A stretch of 64,000 nt of DNA from JABDMH01 sp965222645 (GTDB lineage: Bacteria; Bacteroidota; Bacteroidia; Chitinophagales; Saprospiraceae). The notes beneath the pieces are model-generated. The model saw only the letters and a list, made by a program, of their open reading frames with translations. It did no database searches and was not told where the DNA came from. The stretch is from NCBI GenBank assembly GCA_965222645.1, contig OZ244968.1:496001-560000 (forward strand), in the 5' to 3' direction. This document shows positions 49,477 through 58,499 of the stretch, piece by piece (position 1 is the stretch's first letter; every line of letters begins with the position of its first letter). The position numbers and the translations under genes are program-made.

Positions 49477-50928
49477 ATGATAAGATATTATTTTTTCTTG
49501 CTATTGCATTTGTTGGAGCTTCCAGGCCAAGCCCAAAACGTTGATCGTCCTAACATCATCTTTATTACTGTGGATGATCTGGGATGGGCAGATCTAGAGT
49601 GCTATGGCGCAGACCTGCACGAAACGCCCCACATAGATGCTTTGGCGAGCATCTCAACTTTATTTACAAATAGTTATGCGGCTGCGCCTGTATGTTCACC
49701 TACCCGGGCCTCAATTATGACTGGCAAGACACCAGCAAATCTGCAATTGACCATTTGGATAGAGGCCGCCGGCCATGAACGCAAAACGAGCAATGATCAA
49801 AAATTGATCACACCGCAGACCATGGAGAACCTACCCTTGGGTGAAGTTACACTGGCGGAATTGCTGAAACAGAAGGGATACCTCACTGCACATATCGGAA
49901 AATGGCATTTGGGAGATCTCATGCATTTTCCCGAAACACAGGGATTTAATGTTAGTTTCGCAGCTAGTCAAAGAGGCGCTCCACCTACTTTTTTTTATCC
50001 GTATCGAGGTCATGCCTTTGGCGAATATCGCTTTGTGACAGACATGGCTACAGATGCCGAACACAAATATTTTTCTGACAGAGATGGTGAATATTTGACC
50101 GATCGCCTCACCGACGAGGCCATCCGGGTAATTAGTGATGCAAAAGGAGAACCCCTTTTTCTCAATCTCAATTATTATTCCGTGCATACTCCTATCGAAG
50201 CTAAAGAAAAGGATGTGCAATATTTCCAAGGTAAAAAGCAAGAAAAATTCATTCACCAAAACGAAACCTATGCGGCAATGGTCAAGAGCATTGATGATAA
50301 TGTGGGTAGAATCATCGAGCTTTTAAAGTCATCAGGTACTTTTCACAAGACCATGCTGATCCTCACTTCTGACAACGGCGGATATATTAATGCCTTTCGA
50401 GACATAAAAGTCACTGACAACACACCCATGCGATCTGGAAAGGGCAGCCTATATGAGGGTGGGATTCGGATACCCACTTTGATTTCTGCACCCTTTTTGG
50501 GTCAGCAGCAAGCAAGTGTTGATCTACCCATCAGCACGATCGATTATTTGCCTACGTTGTGTGAATTGACGGGTACGGAGCTGCCGGAGGGCGTAGAAGG
50601 GATTAGCTTTTTAGATGCTTTAACTAAGAAGGAAGGATCAGCACAACCCAACCGTCACTTATTTTGGCATTATCCACACTATTATCCTACCACAACCCCG
50701 GTCAGTGCAATCCGCCAGGGTAATTGGAAATTGCTGGAATTTTATGAGGACAATCATATAGAATTATACAATTTAAAAGAGGACGTGGCAGAAAAAAATA
50801 ATCTGGAAAAAGCGCATCCTGAAAAAGCGGAAGAGCTTTTGAGCTTATTACAGGAGTGGCGCCAACTGGTGAATGCGCCTATGCCGCGCCCAAATCCTGA
50901 CCACCAAGAGAACAACACCAGAAATTAA
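49477..50928 (+). CDS. Sulfatase (arylsulfatase A-like)
   Basis: The ~483-aa protein starts from ATG 49477, which gives a proper signal peptide (FFLLLHLLELPGQAQ); a longer frame to 49378 overlaps the upstream gene and is unlikely. The catalytic formylglycine motif is CSPTRAS. Metal ligands appear in IIFITVDDLGWAD and LILTSDNGGY. HIGKWHLGD and FWHYPHYYPT are also typical. It is a type I sulfatase, exported, that removes sulfate from polysaccharides or other esters. The substrate is not predictable. Confidence 0.92.
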   Translation: MIRYYFFLLLHLLELPGQAQNVDRPNIIFITVDDLGWADLECYGADLHETPHIDALASISTLFTNSYAAAPVCSPTRASIMTGKTPANLQLTIWIEAAGHERKTSNDQKLITPQTMENLPLGEVTLAELLKQKGYLTAHIGKWHLGDLMHFPETQGFNVSFAASQRGAPPTFFYPYRGHAFGEYRFVTDMATDAEHKYFSDRDGEYLTDRLTDEAIRVISDAKGEPLFLNLNYYSVHTPIEAKEKDVQYFQGKKQEKFIHQNETYAAMVKSIDDNVGRIIELLKSSGTFHKTMLILTSDNGGYINAFRDIKVTDNTPMRSGKGSLYEGGIRIPTLISAPFLGQQQASVDLPISTIDYLPTLCELTGTELPEGVEGISFLDALTKKEGSAQPNRHLFWHYPHYYPTTTPVSAIRQGNWKLLEFYEDNHIELYNLKEDVAEKNNLEKAHPEKAEELLSLLQEWRQLVNAPMPRPNPDHQENNTRN

Positions 50929-51141
50929 CCCAATCAAAAACGCAAACTGTATCCCAAGAAGTTTATCATCTTCCGGTGAAAACGATTTGAGATCAATACT
51001 TCTTTCGGAAAAAAATCGTAATTAGATTCTAATAAATAATAGTATTTTTTCAAAAATTGTTCTTGAAAGGAGAAAGATTAATCCAGGCACAGCCTGGGTG
51101 TTGTGACTATGGAGTCATCAAATCATGTAAATCATTAAGTC

Positions 51142-51786
51142 ATGTATAGCTTCCCATACTTTAAAGAAAAAGGTAAAGACAGAATAATGGATTTTATGTC
51201 AAATAATCCTTTTGCATTCTTAACCGGCAGCAGCTCGTCTGGCAAACAAGTTGCAACTCAAATCCCCATTCTGATTGAAGAACGGGATGAACAACTGATT
51301 CTACAGGGACATATCATGAGAAAAACCGATCATCACTGGGCCTTCATAGAAAATCCTCAGGCACTGGTGGTATTTAGCGGACCTCACACTTACGTGAGTG
51401 CATCCTGGTACTCCAATCCTCACATTGGATCCACCTGGAATTACATGAGTGTACACGTCAGTGGTACCATGACCTTTATGTCAGATGAGGACTTAGTCAG
51501 GTTTATGAGAAAGTTGACATTGAAATTTGAAGGAGGTAACCATCAATCCCCCACGTTTTATGACAACCTTCCAGATCATTATCTAGAAAAGATGATACCT
51601 GCAATTGTTGGGTTTGAAATCAAGGCTGATAATATCGAGAACGTTTTTAAATTAAGTCAAAATAGAGATGAGAAGAGCTATCGCAATATCATTTCGCAAC
51701 TTGAGCAGCAAGGGGGAAACAGCCGTTTGATCGCAATGGAAATGCAGAAGCGAATGACAGAGTTGTTTCCTCCTGAGAGTGGCTGA
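51142..51786 (+). CDS. PaiB-like FMN-binding protein
   Basis: The 214-aa protein of the PaiB/FMN_bind_2 family has NNPFAFLTGSSSSGKQVATQIP, LQGHIMRKTDHHWAF, VFSGPHTYVSASWYS, TWNYMSVHVSG and a C-terminal RNIISQLEQQGGNSRLIAMEM. The family is annotated as FMN-binding transcriptional regulators with a split-barrel fold. It is stand-alone here. Confidence 0.9.
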   Translation: MYSFPYFKEKGKDRIMDFMSNNPFAFLTGSSSSGKQVATQIPILIEERDEQLILQGHIMRKTDHHWAFIENPQALVVFSGPHTYVSASWYSNPHIGSTWNYMSVHVSGTMTFMSDEDLVRFMRKLTLKFEGGNHQSPTFYDNLPDHYLEKMIPAIVGFEIKADNIENVFKLSQNRDEKSYRNIISQLEQQGGNSRLIAMEMQKRMTELFPPESG

Positions 51787-51904
51787 TCCTGACCACTCAT
51801 GGTGATCCCAATGCAAAAAGGCTTACCGTCACATAGATTACTGAGAAAATTAAAAAAGCATCTATTATTTCTATTTACCCCATGCTAGTTAAGATGACGG
51901 AACT

Positions 51905-52654
51905 ATGACCAACTTGATTAAAAAACTGTTGCTTTTTGCAATCCTGGCGATTGCTACATTAGTCATATTAGTTCAGTTTCCGGGTTTATTCATTGAGAAG
52001 CAACATAGTTACAAAGTCTTTGAAATCTTTTCAAATAGTAAAATCGAATTGGATAGAAGTGCAAAGAATGTTTTGGACGCTGCCTTAGCAAATCTGGAAA
52101 AAAGTGATTTCTCAGAAAAATCCGACACCTACAAATTGTATTTTATCAGAGGAACTGTTTATGAGAAGCTTCTGAGACTCTTGGGGAGAAAAAGCATTGC
52201 ATTTTCAAAGTTTGAGAAACACATTTATAGTGCAACCCCCAATTTTCGAGATGGAAAGCTTGTCAGAAATAAAAACAATTACGAATGGTTGAATTTAGTA
52301 CAAATCATAAGCCATGAAGGTGTTCATACCCAGATGTACAAAGAATATTACGGATGGCTCAAAATGAAAACACCTTTTTGGATAAACGAGGGTTATGCAG
52401 AGTATATATCGTATAGACCAATTAGGGAAAAAAGAAATTACGCCATTGGATCCTTGCTGACCAATTTGGAAAACAGTGAAGCAGACTGGCTTAAAACTGA
52501 ATACAATTCGATGACACCTAGAGAATATGTAAGATCAAGATTGCTCGTGGAATATTTAATTGATGTGAAGAAGATGAAAATCAAGGATATAATAGACAGC
52601 AAGGAATTAGATCCTAAGGAGATATTTGAAGAAATTAGACAAGTTTATCATTGA
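51905..52654 (+). CDS. Membrane-anchored gluzincin-like metallopeptidase
   Basis: The 249-aa protein has an N-terminal membrane anchor (~7-26). A zinc-protease motif IISHEGVHTQM (HEXXH form HEGVH) is followed ~25 residues later by the INEGYAEY glutamate. This spacing fits gluzincins, with the domain facing the periplasm. It lacks any other recognisable domain. Single gene. Confidence 0.75.
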   Translation: MTNLIKKLLLFAILAIATLVILVQFPGLFIEKQHSYKVFEIFSNSKIELDRSAKNVLDAALANLEKSDFSEKSDTYKLYFIRGTVYEKLLRLLGRKSIAFSKFEKHIYSATPNFRDGKLVRNKNNYEWLNLVQIISHEGVHTQMYKEYYGWLKMKTPFWINEGYAEYISYRPIREKRNYAIGSLLTNLENSEADWLKTEYNSMTPREYVRSRLLVEYLIDVKKMKIKDIIDSKELDPKEIFEEIRQVYH

Positions 52655-52888
52655 AGAAAGGCCAATAGTATAGTTAGGTTCTCACTTATCACCTAATGTC
52701 TCACCCTGCAATCCAGCGGTATGCATATCTCACCTATCATTGCACACTCTAAAGGGCTCCGTCATACGCATAGAACTTGGTCAAGACACTCTTTCGGCAA
52801 GAGTAAATATAGTTCATGGGACAATAAGTATCTTTATCGACGACAGCTATTAGGCATCGTATCACTCAAAAAAGAGAGAAAATAAAAA

Positions 52889-53953
52889 ATGAAGAATGAC
52901 CTTTGCCACGCCCTTCTCTATCCGCTCTTTTTGTTGAGTACTTTTTTGATCGCCTGTAACGGGCAGGAAGGAATGCATGACAAACAGACGGACAAGCAAT
53001 TACACGCCCCTTTGACGCAACCCAAGATACAAGTTGCTGACTATGTGAGACATATATTCCAGGACAAGAATAGACACCTTTGGTTTGGCACAAATGGTTA
53101 CGGCGTAGCTCGATTTGACGGTGATACCGTCATCTATTTCTCCTCAGCAGAGGGATTTGATGGCCAGCAGATTACCGGAATAACTGAAGATCGGGAGAAG
53201 AACATATGGTTCGCAACAGACCGGGGCGTGGTTAAATATGACTGGTCTTATAGACGCGAAGGCGGAAGACGTTTTACCAATTATACCGATCAGCAGTATT
53301 TCAATGGTCAACGTTTTTGGAGCATTTACGCCGATAGTAAAGGTATTATCTGGGCGGGTGCTGAATTGGGCATTTTTCGATTTGATGGTATAAACTGGAC
53401 ACCTTTTGAGCTCCCCTATCCGGAAGCAGTAACAGGTGAGTTTATCACTAAGGCAACCTCCTGGTCGATATCAGAAGACACGGGTGGTAATATTTGGTTT
53501 AGCACAAACGGATTTGGGGCCTTTAAATATGACGGACAGTCATTCAAGCAGTACAGTGAGAAAGACGGACTTACCAATAATAGCGTTGATCATATTTTGG
53601 AAGGCAAAAACGGTAATATCTGGTTTGGAACCAGGCATGGTGGAATAAGTAGATATGACGGCAAGACCTTCACCAATTACACGGAGAATGACAGTATTGG
53701 CAATAATGAAATTTGTGTCATTTATGAAGATAAAAACGGTAATATCTGGTTTAGCTCAGAAGGTTTTGGAGTCTATCGCTATGATGGAGTAACCTTTTCC
53801 AATTACAGTCGTGAGGAAGGGCTTGGGGTTGCAGCAGTACAAGCCATTTATGAGGATCGAGAGGGACGAATTTGGGTCGGAGGAGGGGGAGGGCTTTATC
53901 GCTTTGACAATGGTGCGTTTATGAATGTGACTCAAGATGGTCCGTGGAAATAA
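52889..53953 (+). CDS. Two-component-propeller lipoprotein (chromosomal)
   Basis: The 354-aa protein has a lipobox (FLIACNG, Cys ~23). About seven Reg_prop blades follow: HLWFGTNGYGVARFDG, NIWFATDRGVVKYD, NIWFSTNGFGAFKYDG, NIWFGTRHGGISRYDG and NIWFSSEGFGVYRYDG. It is a stand-alone beta-propeller lipoprotein without a kinase. It has the same type and length as the protein at 37886-38929. Confidence 0.9.
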   Translation: MKNDLCHALLYPLFLLSTFLIACNGQEGMHDKQTDKQLHAPLTQPKIQVADYVRHIFQDKNRHLWFGTNGYGVARFDGDTVIYFSSAEGFDGQQITGITEDREKNIWFATDRGVVKYDWSYRREGGRRFTNYTDQQYFNGQRFWSIYADSKGIIWAGAELGIFRFDGINWTPFELPYPEAVTGEFITKATSWSISEDTGGNIWFSTNGFGAFKYDGQSFKQYSEKDGLTNNSVDHILEGKNGNIWFGTRHGGISRYDGKTFTNYTENDSIGNNEICVIYEDKNGNIWFSSEGFGVYRYDGVTFSNYSREEGLGVAAVQAIYEDREGRIWVGGGGGLYRFDNGAFMNVTQDGPWK

Positions 53954-54010
53954 AGTTAAGTCATCTAAAAAGCAAAGATGCAAGTTGACTAACATATACG
54001 GATAATTTCC

Positions 54011-54619
54011 ATGGAGAACATGAAATACAAGGAAAACGCAAAGCAATTGATTGCCCTGGAAAAGAAAGACCTAGCCATGCGAAATAGGCTTCTAAAAAAA
54101 GGGCAACTGGAAAAAGGTTACAATGAAGAGATGTCGAAATTGCATCAGGAAAATGCCCAAACTTTAGATGAAATAATGAATTCAATTGGATATCCTACGA
54201 TCGACAAAGTAGGTAAAGAAGGCAGCTATGCAGCCTGGTTAGTAATTCAACATGCGATCGGATTACCTAAATTCATGAAAAAGAGTGCCCATTTACTGGA
54301 AAAGGCAGTTTGTGAAGGCAGGGCGAATCCAGTCAACCTGGCATATTTAAAGGACAGAATAGCGGTACTTGAGGGAAAACCACAATCCTACGGGACACAG
54401 TTTGACTGGGACGAAAGCGGTAAGATGAGTCCACAGAAATTTGATGATTTAGACCAGGTAAATCTGCGGAGAAAATCATTGGGACTTAATACACTTGAAG
54501 AACAAACTAAAATCATGAGGATGCGTACAAAGGATGAAAATCAGTCTCCACCTGAAGATATTGCCAGAAGGAGTATAGAAATTGATAAGTGGAAAAAATC
54601 GGTCGGATGGAAGAAGTAA
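54011..54619 (+). CDS. DUF6624 protein
   Basis: The 202-aa protein matches the DUF6624 pattern: a helical N-terminus (LIALEKKDLAMRNRLLK), YPTIDKVGKEGSYAAWLVIQHA, LAYLKDRIAVLEGKPQSYGT and VNLRRKSLGLNTLEEQ. Function unknown; common in Bacteroidota. It overlaps the next gene by ~30 bp, suggesting coupling. Confidence 0.85.
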   Translation: MENMKYKENAKQLIALEKKDLAMRNRLLKKGQLEKGYNEEMSKLHQENAQTLDEIMNSIGYPTIDKVGKEGSYAAWLVIQHAIGLPKFMKKSAHLLEKAVCEGRANPVNLAYLKDRIAVLEGKPQSYGTQFDWDESGKMSPQKFDDLDQVNLRRKSLGLNTLEEQTKIMRMRTKDENQSPPEDIARRSIEIDKWKKSVGWKK

Positions 54620-55596
54620 GTTTGAAGCCTTCAACAACTTTGATTTGTTTTATCCCAATCCTCACTTTGTGGATCACAAATTTATTAGAAGCACAGAATT
54701 ACACAGAATACCATAAACAAATTAACAGGGCTGAGGTCCTCATCAGCGATGGACATTTTCAGAGAGCGCTGAATCGATACAGCGAAATCTTCAGTTCATA
54801 TGATTTTATCTTCCTGCGGGATTATAAAGTTGCTTCCCAGGTCGCTCTTTATTTAGATGAGAGAGAAAAAGCATTGCAAATCATAGAAAAAGGTCTCGCT
54901 GCAGGCTGGGATCTCAAAGACCTCAGGAGGCACAAATACTTATCCGGACTCCGGAATGATCCCGATTGGGATAAAATCAAAGGCTCATATCCCGATTTGC
55001 GAAAGGGGTATCTCGAAAAAACTGATAACAGCATCAGAGAGCAAGTCCACAAAATATTCAAAAGTGATCAAAGGCTTGCATTTGGGGCTCTTCTCAGAAT
55101 AGGAAAAAAGGCGAAGGAACGATTTGCGACTAAAAGATTTGCTCCCCAAAGCGAACACCACATTCGCGCTTTAATTAAAATCCTGCAAATTCATGGATAT
55201 CCGGGAGAACAGCTAATCGGCAATGACTACTGGATGTCGACAATATTGAGTCATCACAATTCGATATCAACAGAATATGTTGTAAATGATACACTCTTCA
55301 GCCATATTAGGCCGCTGCTTCTTGTGGCAATTCAAATGGGGCAGATGTCTCCGTACGAATTTGCTTTGATTGATGATTGGTATATTGCAGTTGCTTCCTG
55401 CAGAAGGGAACCCGGGTACGGGTATCTTAACCCGTCCGAAAAGTCGACCTTGGAACGTACAAATCAATTGCGGGCTAACGTTGGCCTTCGATCAGTGGAA
55501 CTCCGGAATAGATTAGTCGATGTAGAAAGTAAAACGGGGATAAATTTATATCTTCCTGACTGGATTGATGGCAAAGTCATAATTGAGTCAGAGTGA
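54589..55596 (+). CDS. Exported protein, partly DUF6624-like
   Basis: The 335-aa protein has a signal sequence (TLICFIPILTLWITNLLEAQ). A TPR-like helical region follows (~45-130: EVLISDGHFQRALNRYSEIF, EKALQIIEKGLAAGWD). The C-terminal half resembles DUF6624 (IHGYPGEQLIGNDYW, YLNPSEKSTLERTNQLRANVGL). ATG 54607 may be the real start, since the first residues overlap the upstream gene. It is apparently a secreted paralog-like partner of the preceding protein. Confidence 0.75.
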   Translation: MEKIGRMEEVSLKPSTTLICFIPILTLWITNLLEAQNYTEYHKQINRAEVLISDGHFQRALNRYSEIFSSYDFIFLRDYKVASQVALYLDEREKALQIIEKGLAAGWDLKDLRRHKYLSGLRNDPDWDKIKGSYPDLRKGYLEKTDNSIREQVHKIFKSDQRLAFGALLRIGKKAKERFATKRFAPQSEHHIRALIKILQIHGYPGEQLIGNDYWMSTILSHHNSISTEYVVNDTLFSHIRPLLLVAIQMGQMSPYEFALIDDWYIAVASCRREPGYGYLNPSEKSTLERTNQLRANVGLRSVELRNRLVDVESKTGINLYLPDWIDGKVIIESE

Positions 55597-55835
55597 CGTA
55601 TTCATATTGCGTATAATCTAATCTGTACATGGCAGAAAAGGTTAGTTTGGAAAAGCAGTGTACACCGGGATGAATAACATCAAGACATATCATTCGTGCC
55701 TATAGGAGAAGTAGTTCTGAGAGGTAAGTTGCAGCCCGTAGATGTCTACAGTCTACAGTGACCTTTCCTCAAATAGAAAGAATTCCCTGGGAAGGACAAA
55801 ATACTACTCCCTAAGATCAAACAATAAAAAGGAAT

Positions 55836-57176
55836 TTAGTAATCCGGCAAGTTCCACCCATTCTGATAGATGGGCCTAATGAGTCTACTGGCCTCCTTTT
55901 TTGTAAATACACTTTTCCCGCTGTCCCAGAATACTTTCTGGCCTGTCTTAAAGGCTACATTACCCATATGTGCATTTATTGCCGCAACACTTCCTGACAC
56001 AATGGGTGTCTTTAAAATGGTGGCATCATCCGACTTTATAGATTCGATAAAATTCTGCGTGTGAAGGTCGAGATAATTTACTCCCTCGGGGCGCTTCACG
56101 GGCTCCTGAGCAAGTATTTTCGCATCCGCATTATCATTGCGAAATTTTTTCTCAAAAACAATTTCAAATCCTTGTCTGTTGAGCACCAGGGTAGCATTGT
56201 TTCCAATAAAGGCGATGCCTTCGGTACGTCCATAGGGCCCTCCGTCTATCCCAGTAGCATGTTCCCACAGCATGTTGAAGTCATCGTATTCGAATATAGC
56301 CTGCAGGGTATCGGGAGTTTCTGCAGGATCATTGGGGTAGGCTAGCTTGCCTCCAGAGGCCATCACAGATTTTGGAGCGTCTGCATTCATGCCAAAAAGA
56401 GCGATATCAATTTCATGTACTCCCCAATCCGTCATCAATCCTCCCGCATAATCCCAGAACCACCGGAAATTAAAATGGAATCTGTTGGGATTGAATGGCC
56501 TTTCCGGTGCAGGACCAAGCCACATTTTGTAATCGACTCCTTTGGGCACGGAAGCATCATCTCTTGGTTCCATAGGTTTCATCCAGCCCTGATATGCCCA
56601 GGTTTTTACAAGTCTGATATTCCCGAGATCTCCCGACCTCACAATATCGATTGCCTGTTGATAATGCGGACCACTGCGCTGCCATTGACCGATCTGAATC
56701 TTTAAATGTGGATGCTTTTCAGCAGCCCTCCGCATAATATATGCCTCTTCTATCGAGTTTGCCAGAGGCTTTTCACAATACACATGCTTACCGGATTCGA
56801 GTGCATCACATAAAATCTTGCAGTGCCAGTGATCAGGTGTTCCAATGACAACTGCATCAATATCCCGTTGCTCCAACAATTTTCGATAATCTTTGTATGT
56901 ACCAGGTACATTTGATCGCATTTCTGCATAGTCTTTTAATCTGCCCTTAATTACGCTATCGTCGACATCACAGATCGCAACACACTCCATGTCATCCAAC
57001 TTCATAAGGGACCGGACATTGGACCATCCCATACCATTGCAACCAATTACACCCACTTTGATTTTTCTATTCAGCAATCCCGGAAGGTATGGAGGCAAGG
57101 TAGTACCTCCGATGACAAGACTCGTATTTTTCAGAAATGTTCTTCTTTTTATCATGCCTCTACATATTATTATCAA
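55836..57176 (-). CDS. Gfo/Idh/MocA-family oxidoreductase
   Basis: The 446-aa protein has a twin-arginine-like start (IKRRTFLKNTSLVIGG). The NAD(P)-binding motif is VGVIGCNGMGWSNV. VIGTPDHWH, the catalytic-lysine motif CEKPLANS and WDYAGGLMTDWGVHEIDIAL follow. This is the Bacteroidota exported type acting on sugars or inositols. It overlaps the sterol-desaturase gene by 4 bp, the downstream partner of an operon. The initiator may be the internal ATG before KRRTF. Confidence 0.92.
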   Translation of the reverse strand: MIIICRGMIKRRTFLKNTSLVIGGTTLPPYLPGLLNRKIKVGVIGCNGMGWSNVRSLMKLDDMECVAICDVDDSVIKGRLKDYAEMRSNVPGTYKDYRKLLEQRDIDAVVIGTPDHWHCKILCDALESGKHVYCEKPLANSIEEAYIMRRAAEKHPHLKIQIGQWQRSGPHYQQAIDIVRSGDLGNIRLVKTWAYQGWMKPMEPRDDASVPKGVDYKMWLGPAPERPFNPNRFHFNFRWFWDYAGGLMTDWGVHEIDIALFGMNADAPKSVMASGGKLAYPNDPAETPDTLQAIFEYDDFNMLWEHATGIDGGPYGRTEGIAFIGNNATLVLNRQGFEIVFEKKFRNDNADAKILAQEPVKRPEGVNYLDLHTQNFIESIKSDDATILKTPIVSGSVAAINAHMGNVAFKTGQKVFWDSGKSVFTKKEASRLIRPIYQNGWNLPDY

Positions 57177-58432
57177 TTATCTAATAAGAATTTCTCTTTG
57201 CCTACGCTTTTTCGGCAATATCGCAACCTAAAAAATGAGATCACACCCAAAAAAGGTAAAACGAGGTACAATCGATTTTCCGCGCCAACTACAATTGGGG
57301 TAATCACAAAAAACAAAAGTCGAACATTTTCCAAGGTAAATGCCCATCTTTTACTTTCAAATAGTCCTCCCATGTTAGTAATCGTCCATAGGATAAAAGC
57401 ACCCACACCCAGTTGCTGACTGTATTCCAATTCATCAATATTAAACAGAAAAACAGAAGTGATCAGCAAAATAATTAAATACTGGCCCAGAATATAATAG
57501 TTGAGAGGAAGAGGAATGCGTGTATCAAACACAGTTGCTGAATCAGCTTTGATATCGTGCGGTGACCGGTACCCCCCCAGGTAATCCGGAAGCCAGCCTG
57601 GTTTTTTGAACAGATAACGAAGTCGGTCTACCCACCTCATCGGTTTTTGTAGGTCTTTCCACATGTCGGCGTACCAGTCAAAATTTGCCCACATGGGATT
57701 CCAACTCTTCAAAGGTTTGGTGACTCCGTAGACAACTTCTTCCTCTTCGGGCTGGAAAGTACCAAACCAGCGATCAAAAACAATTAATGTGCCTCCATGA
57801 TTTTTGTCAATATATTTTGGATTTCTCCCATGATGAACTCGATGGTGAGAAGGCGTATTAAACAGATATTCAAACCAGGGATGCATTTTGTCGATGGCTT
57901 TGGTATGTATCCAGAATTGATAAAGGGTTTGAAAAGCACTTATAGTGACAAATGCCACCGGATTGAAACCGATTAGTGCTAGTGGGAGATAAAAAATCAT
58001 CGAAATAAATCCTTGAAAACTCGACTGCCTAAGTGCAACCGACAAATTGTATTCTTCACTTTGATGATGCACAATATGTGTACCCCAAAAAAGGCTAATT
58101 TCATGTGCGTACCGGTGAAACCAGTAGTAGAGAAAATCGACACCGATAAATAAGAGAATCCAGTTTATTACACTATCTCCCAAACTATATATCCGGTGAT
58201 GATCATATATGTAAACATATCCCACAATTAAAACCGTCTTCGCGAATACTCCGGTGAGTTGCTGGGCAATTCCACAACTTATGTTTGTCACGGCATCATT
58301 AAACCTGTACCACCCGGATTTCTTGAGATAGGTAATCAAAACCTCCAAAGCTATAAGGATAAAAAAGACCGGTATCGAGAGTACGATATAATCCATGTGC
58401 CTAAAGATAGGGAAGGGATTTGATGTGCCCAA
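57173..58432 (-). CDS. Sterol desaturase/fatty acid hydroxylase-family membrane protein
   Basis: The 419-aa protein has membrane helices and the di-iron histidine clusters of the family: HRYAHEISLFWGTHIVHHQ, then HTKAIDKMHPW and SHHRVHHGRN. The C-terminal ~150 residues add three or four helices, as in other Bacteroidota members. It should hydroxylate or desaturate a lipid. It is the first gene of the pair with the oxidoreductase. Confidence 0.9.
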   Translation of the reverse strand: MGTSNPFPIFRHMDYIVLSIPVFFILIALEVLITYLKKSGWYRFNDAVTNISCGIAQQLTGVFAKTVLIVGYVYIYDHHRIYSLGDSVINWILLFIGVDFLYYWFHRYAHEISLFWGTHIVHHQSEEYNLSVALRQSSFQGFISMIFYLPLALIGFNPVAFVTISAFQTLYQFWIHTKAIDKMHPWFEYLFNTPSHHRVHHGRNPKYIDKNHGGTLIVFDRWFGTFQPEEEEVVYGVTKPLKSWNPMWANFDWYADMWKDLQKPMRWVDRLRYLFKKPGWLPDYLGGYRSPHDIKADSATVFDTRIPLPLNYYILGQYLIILLITSVFLFNIDELEYSQQLGVGAFILWTITNMGGLFESKRWAFTLENVRLLFFVITPIVVGAENRLYLVLPFLGVISFFRLRYCRKSVGKEKFLLDN

Positions 58433-58499
58433 AATGTTAAGGTGTCGTTGCAGCCCTCACCCTTAGGCAGTCCAAATCGGGAATCAGAGATTTAGAAAT

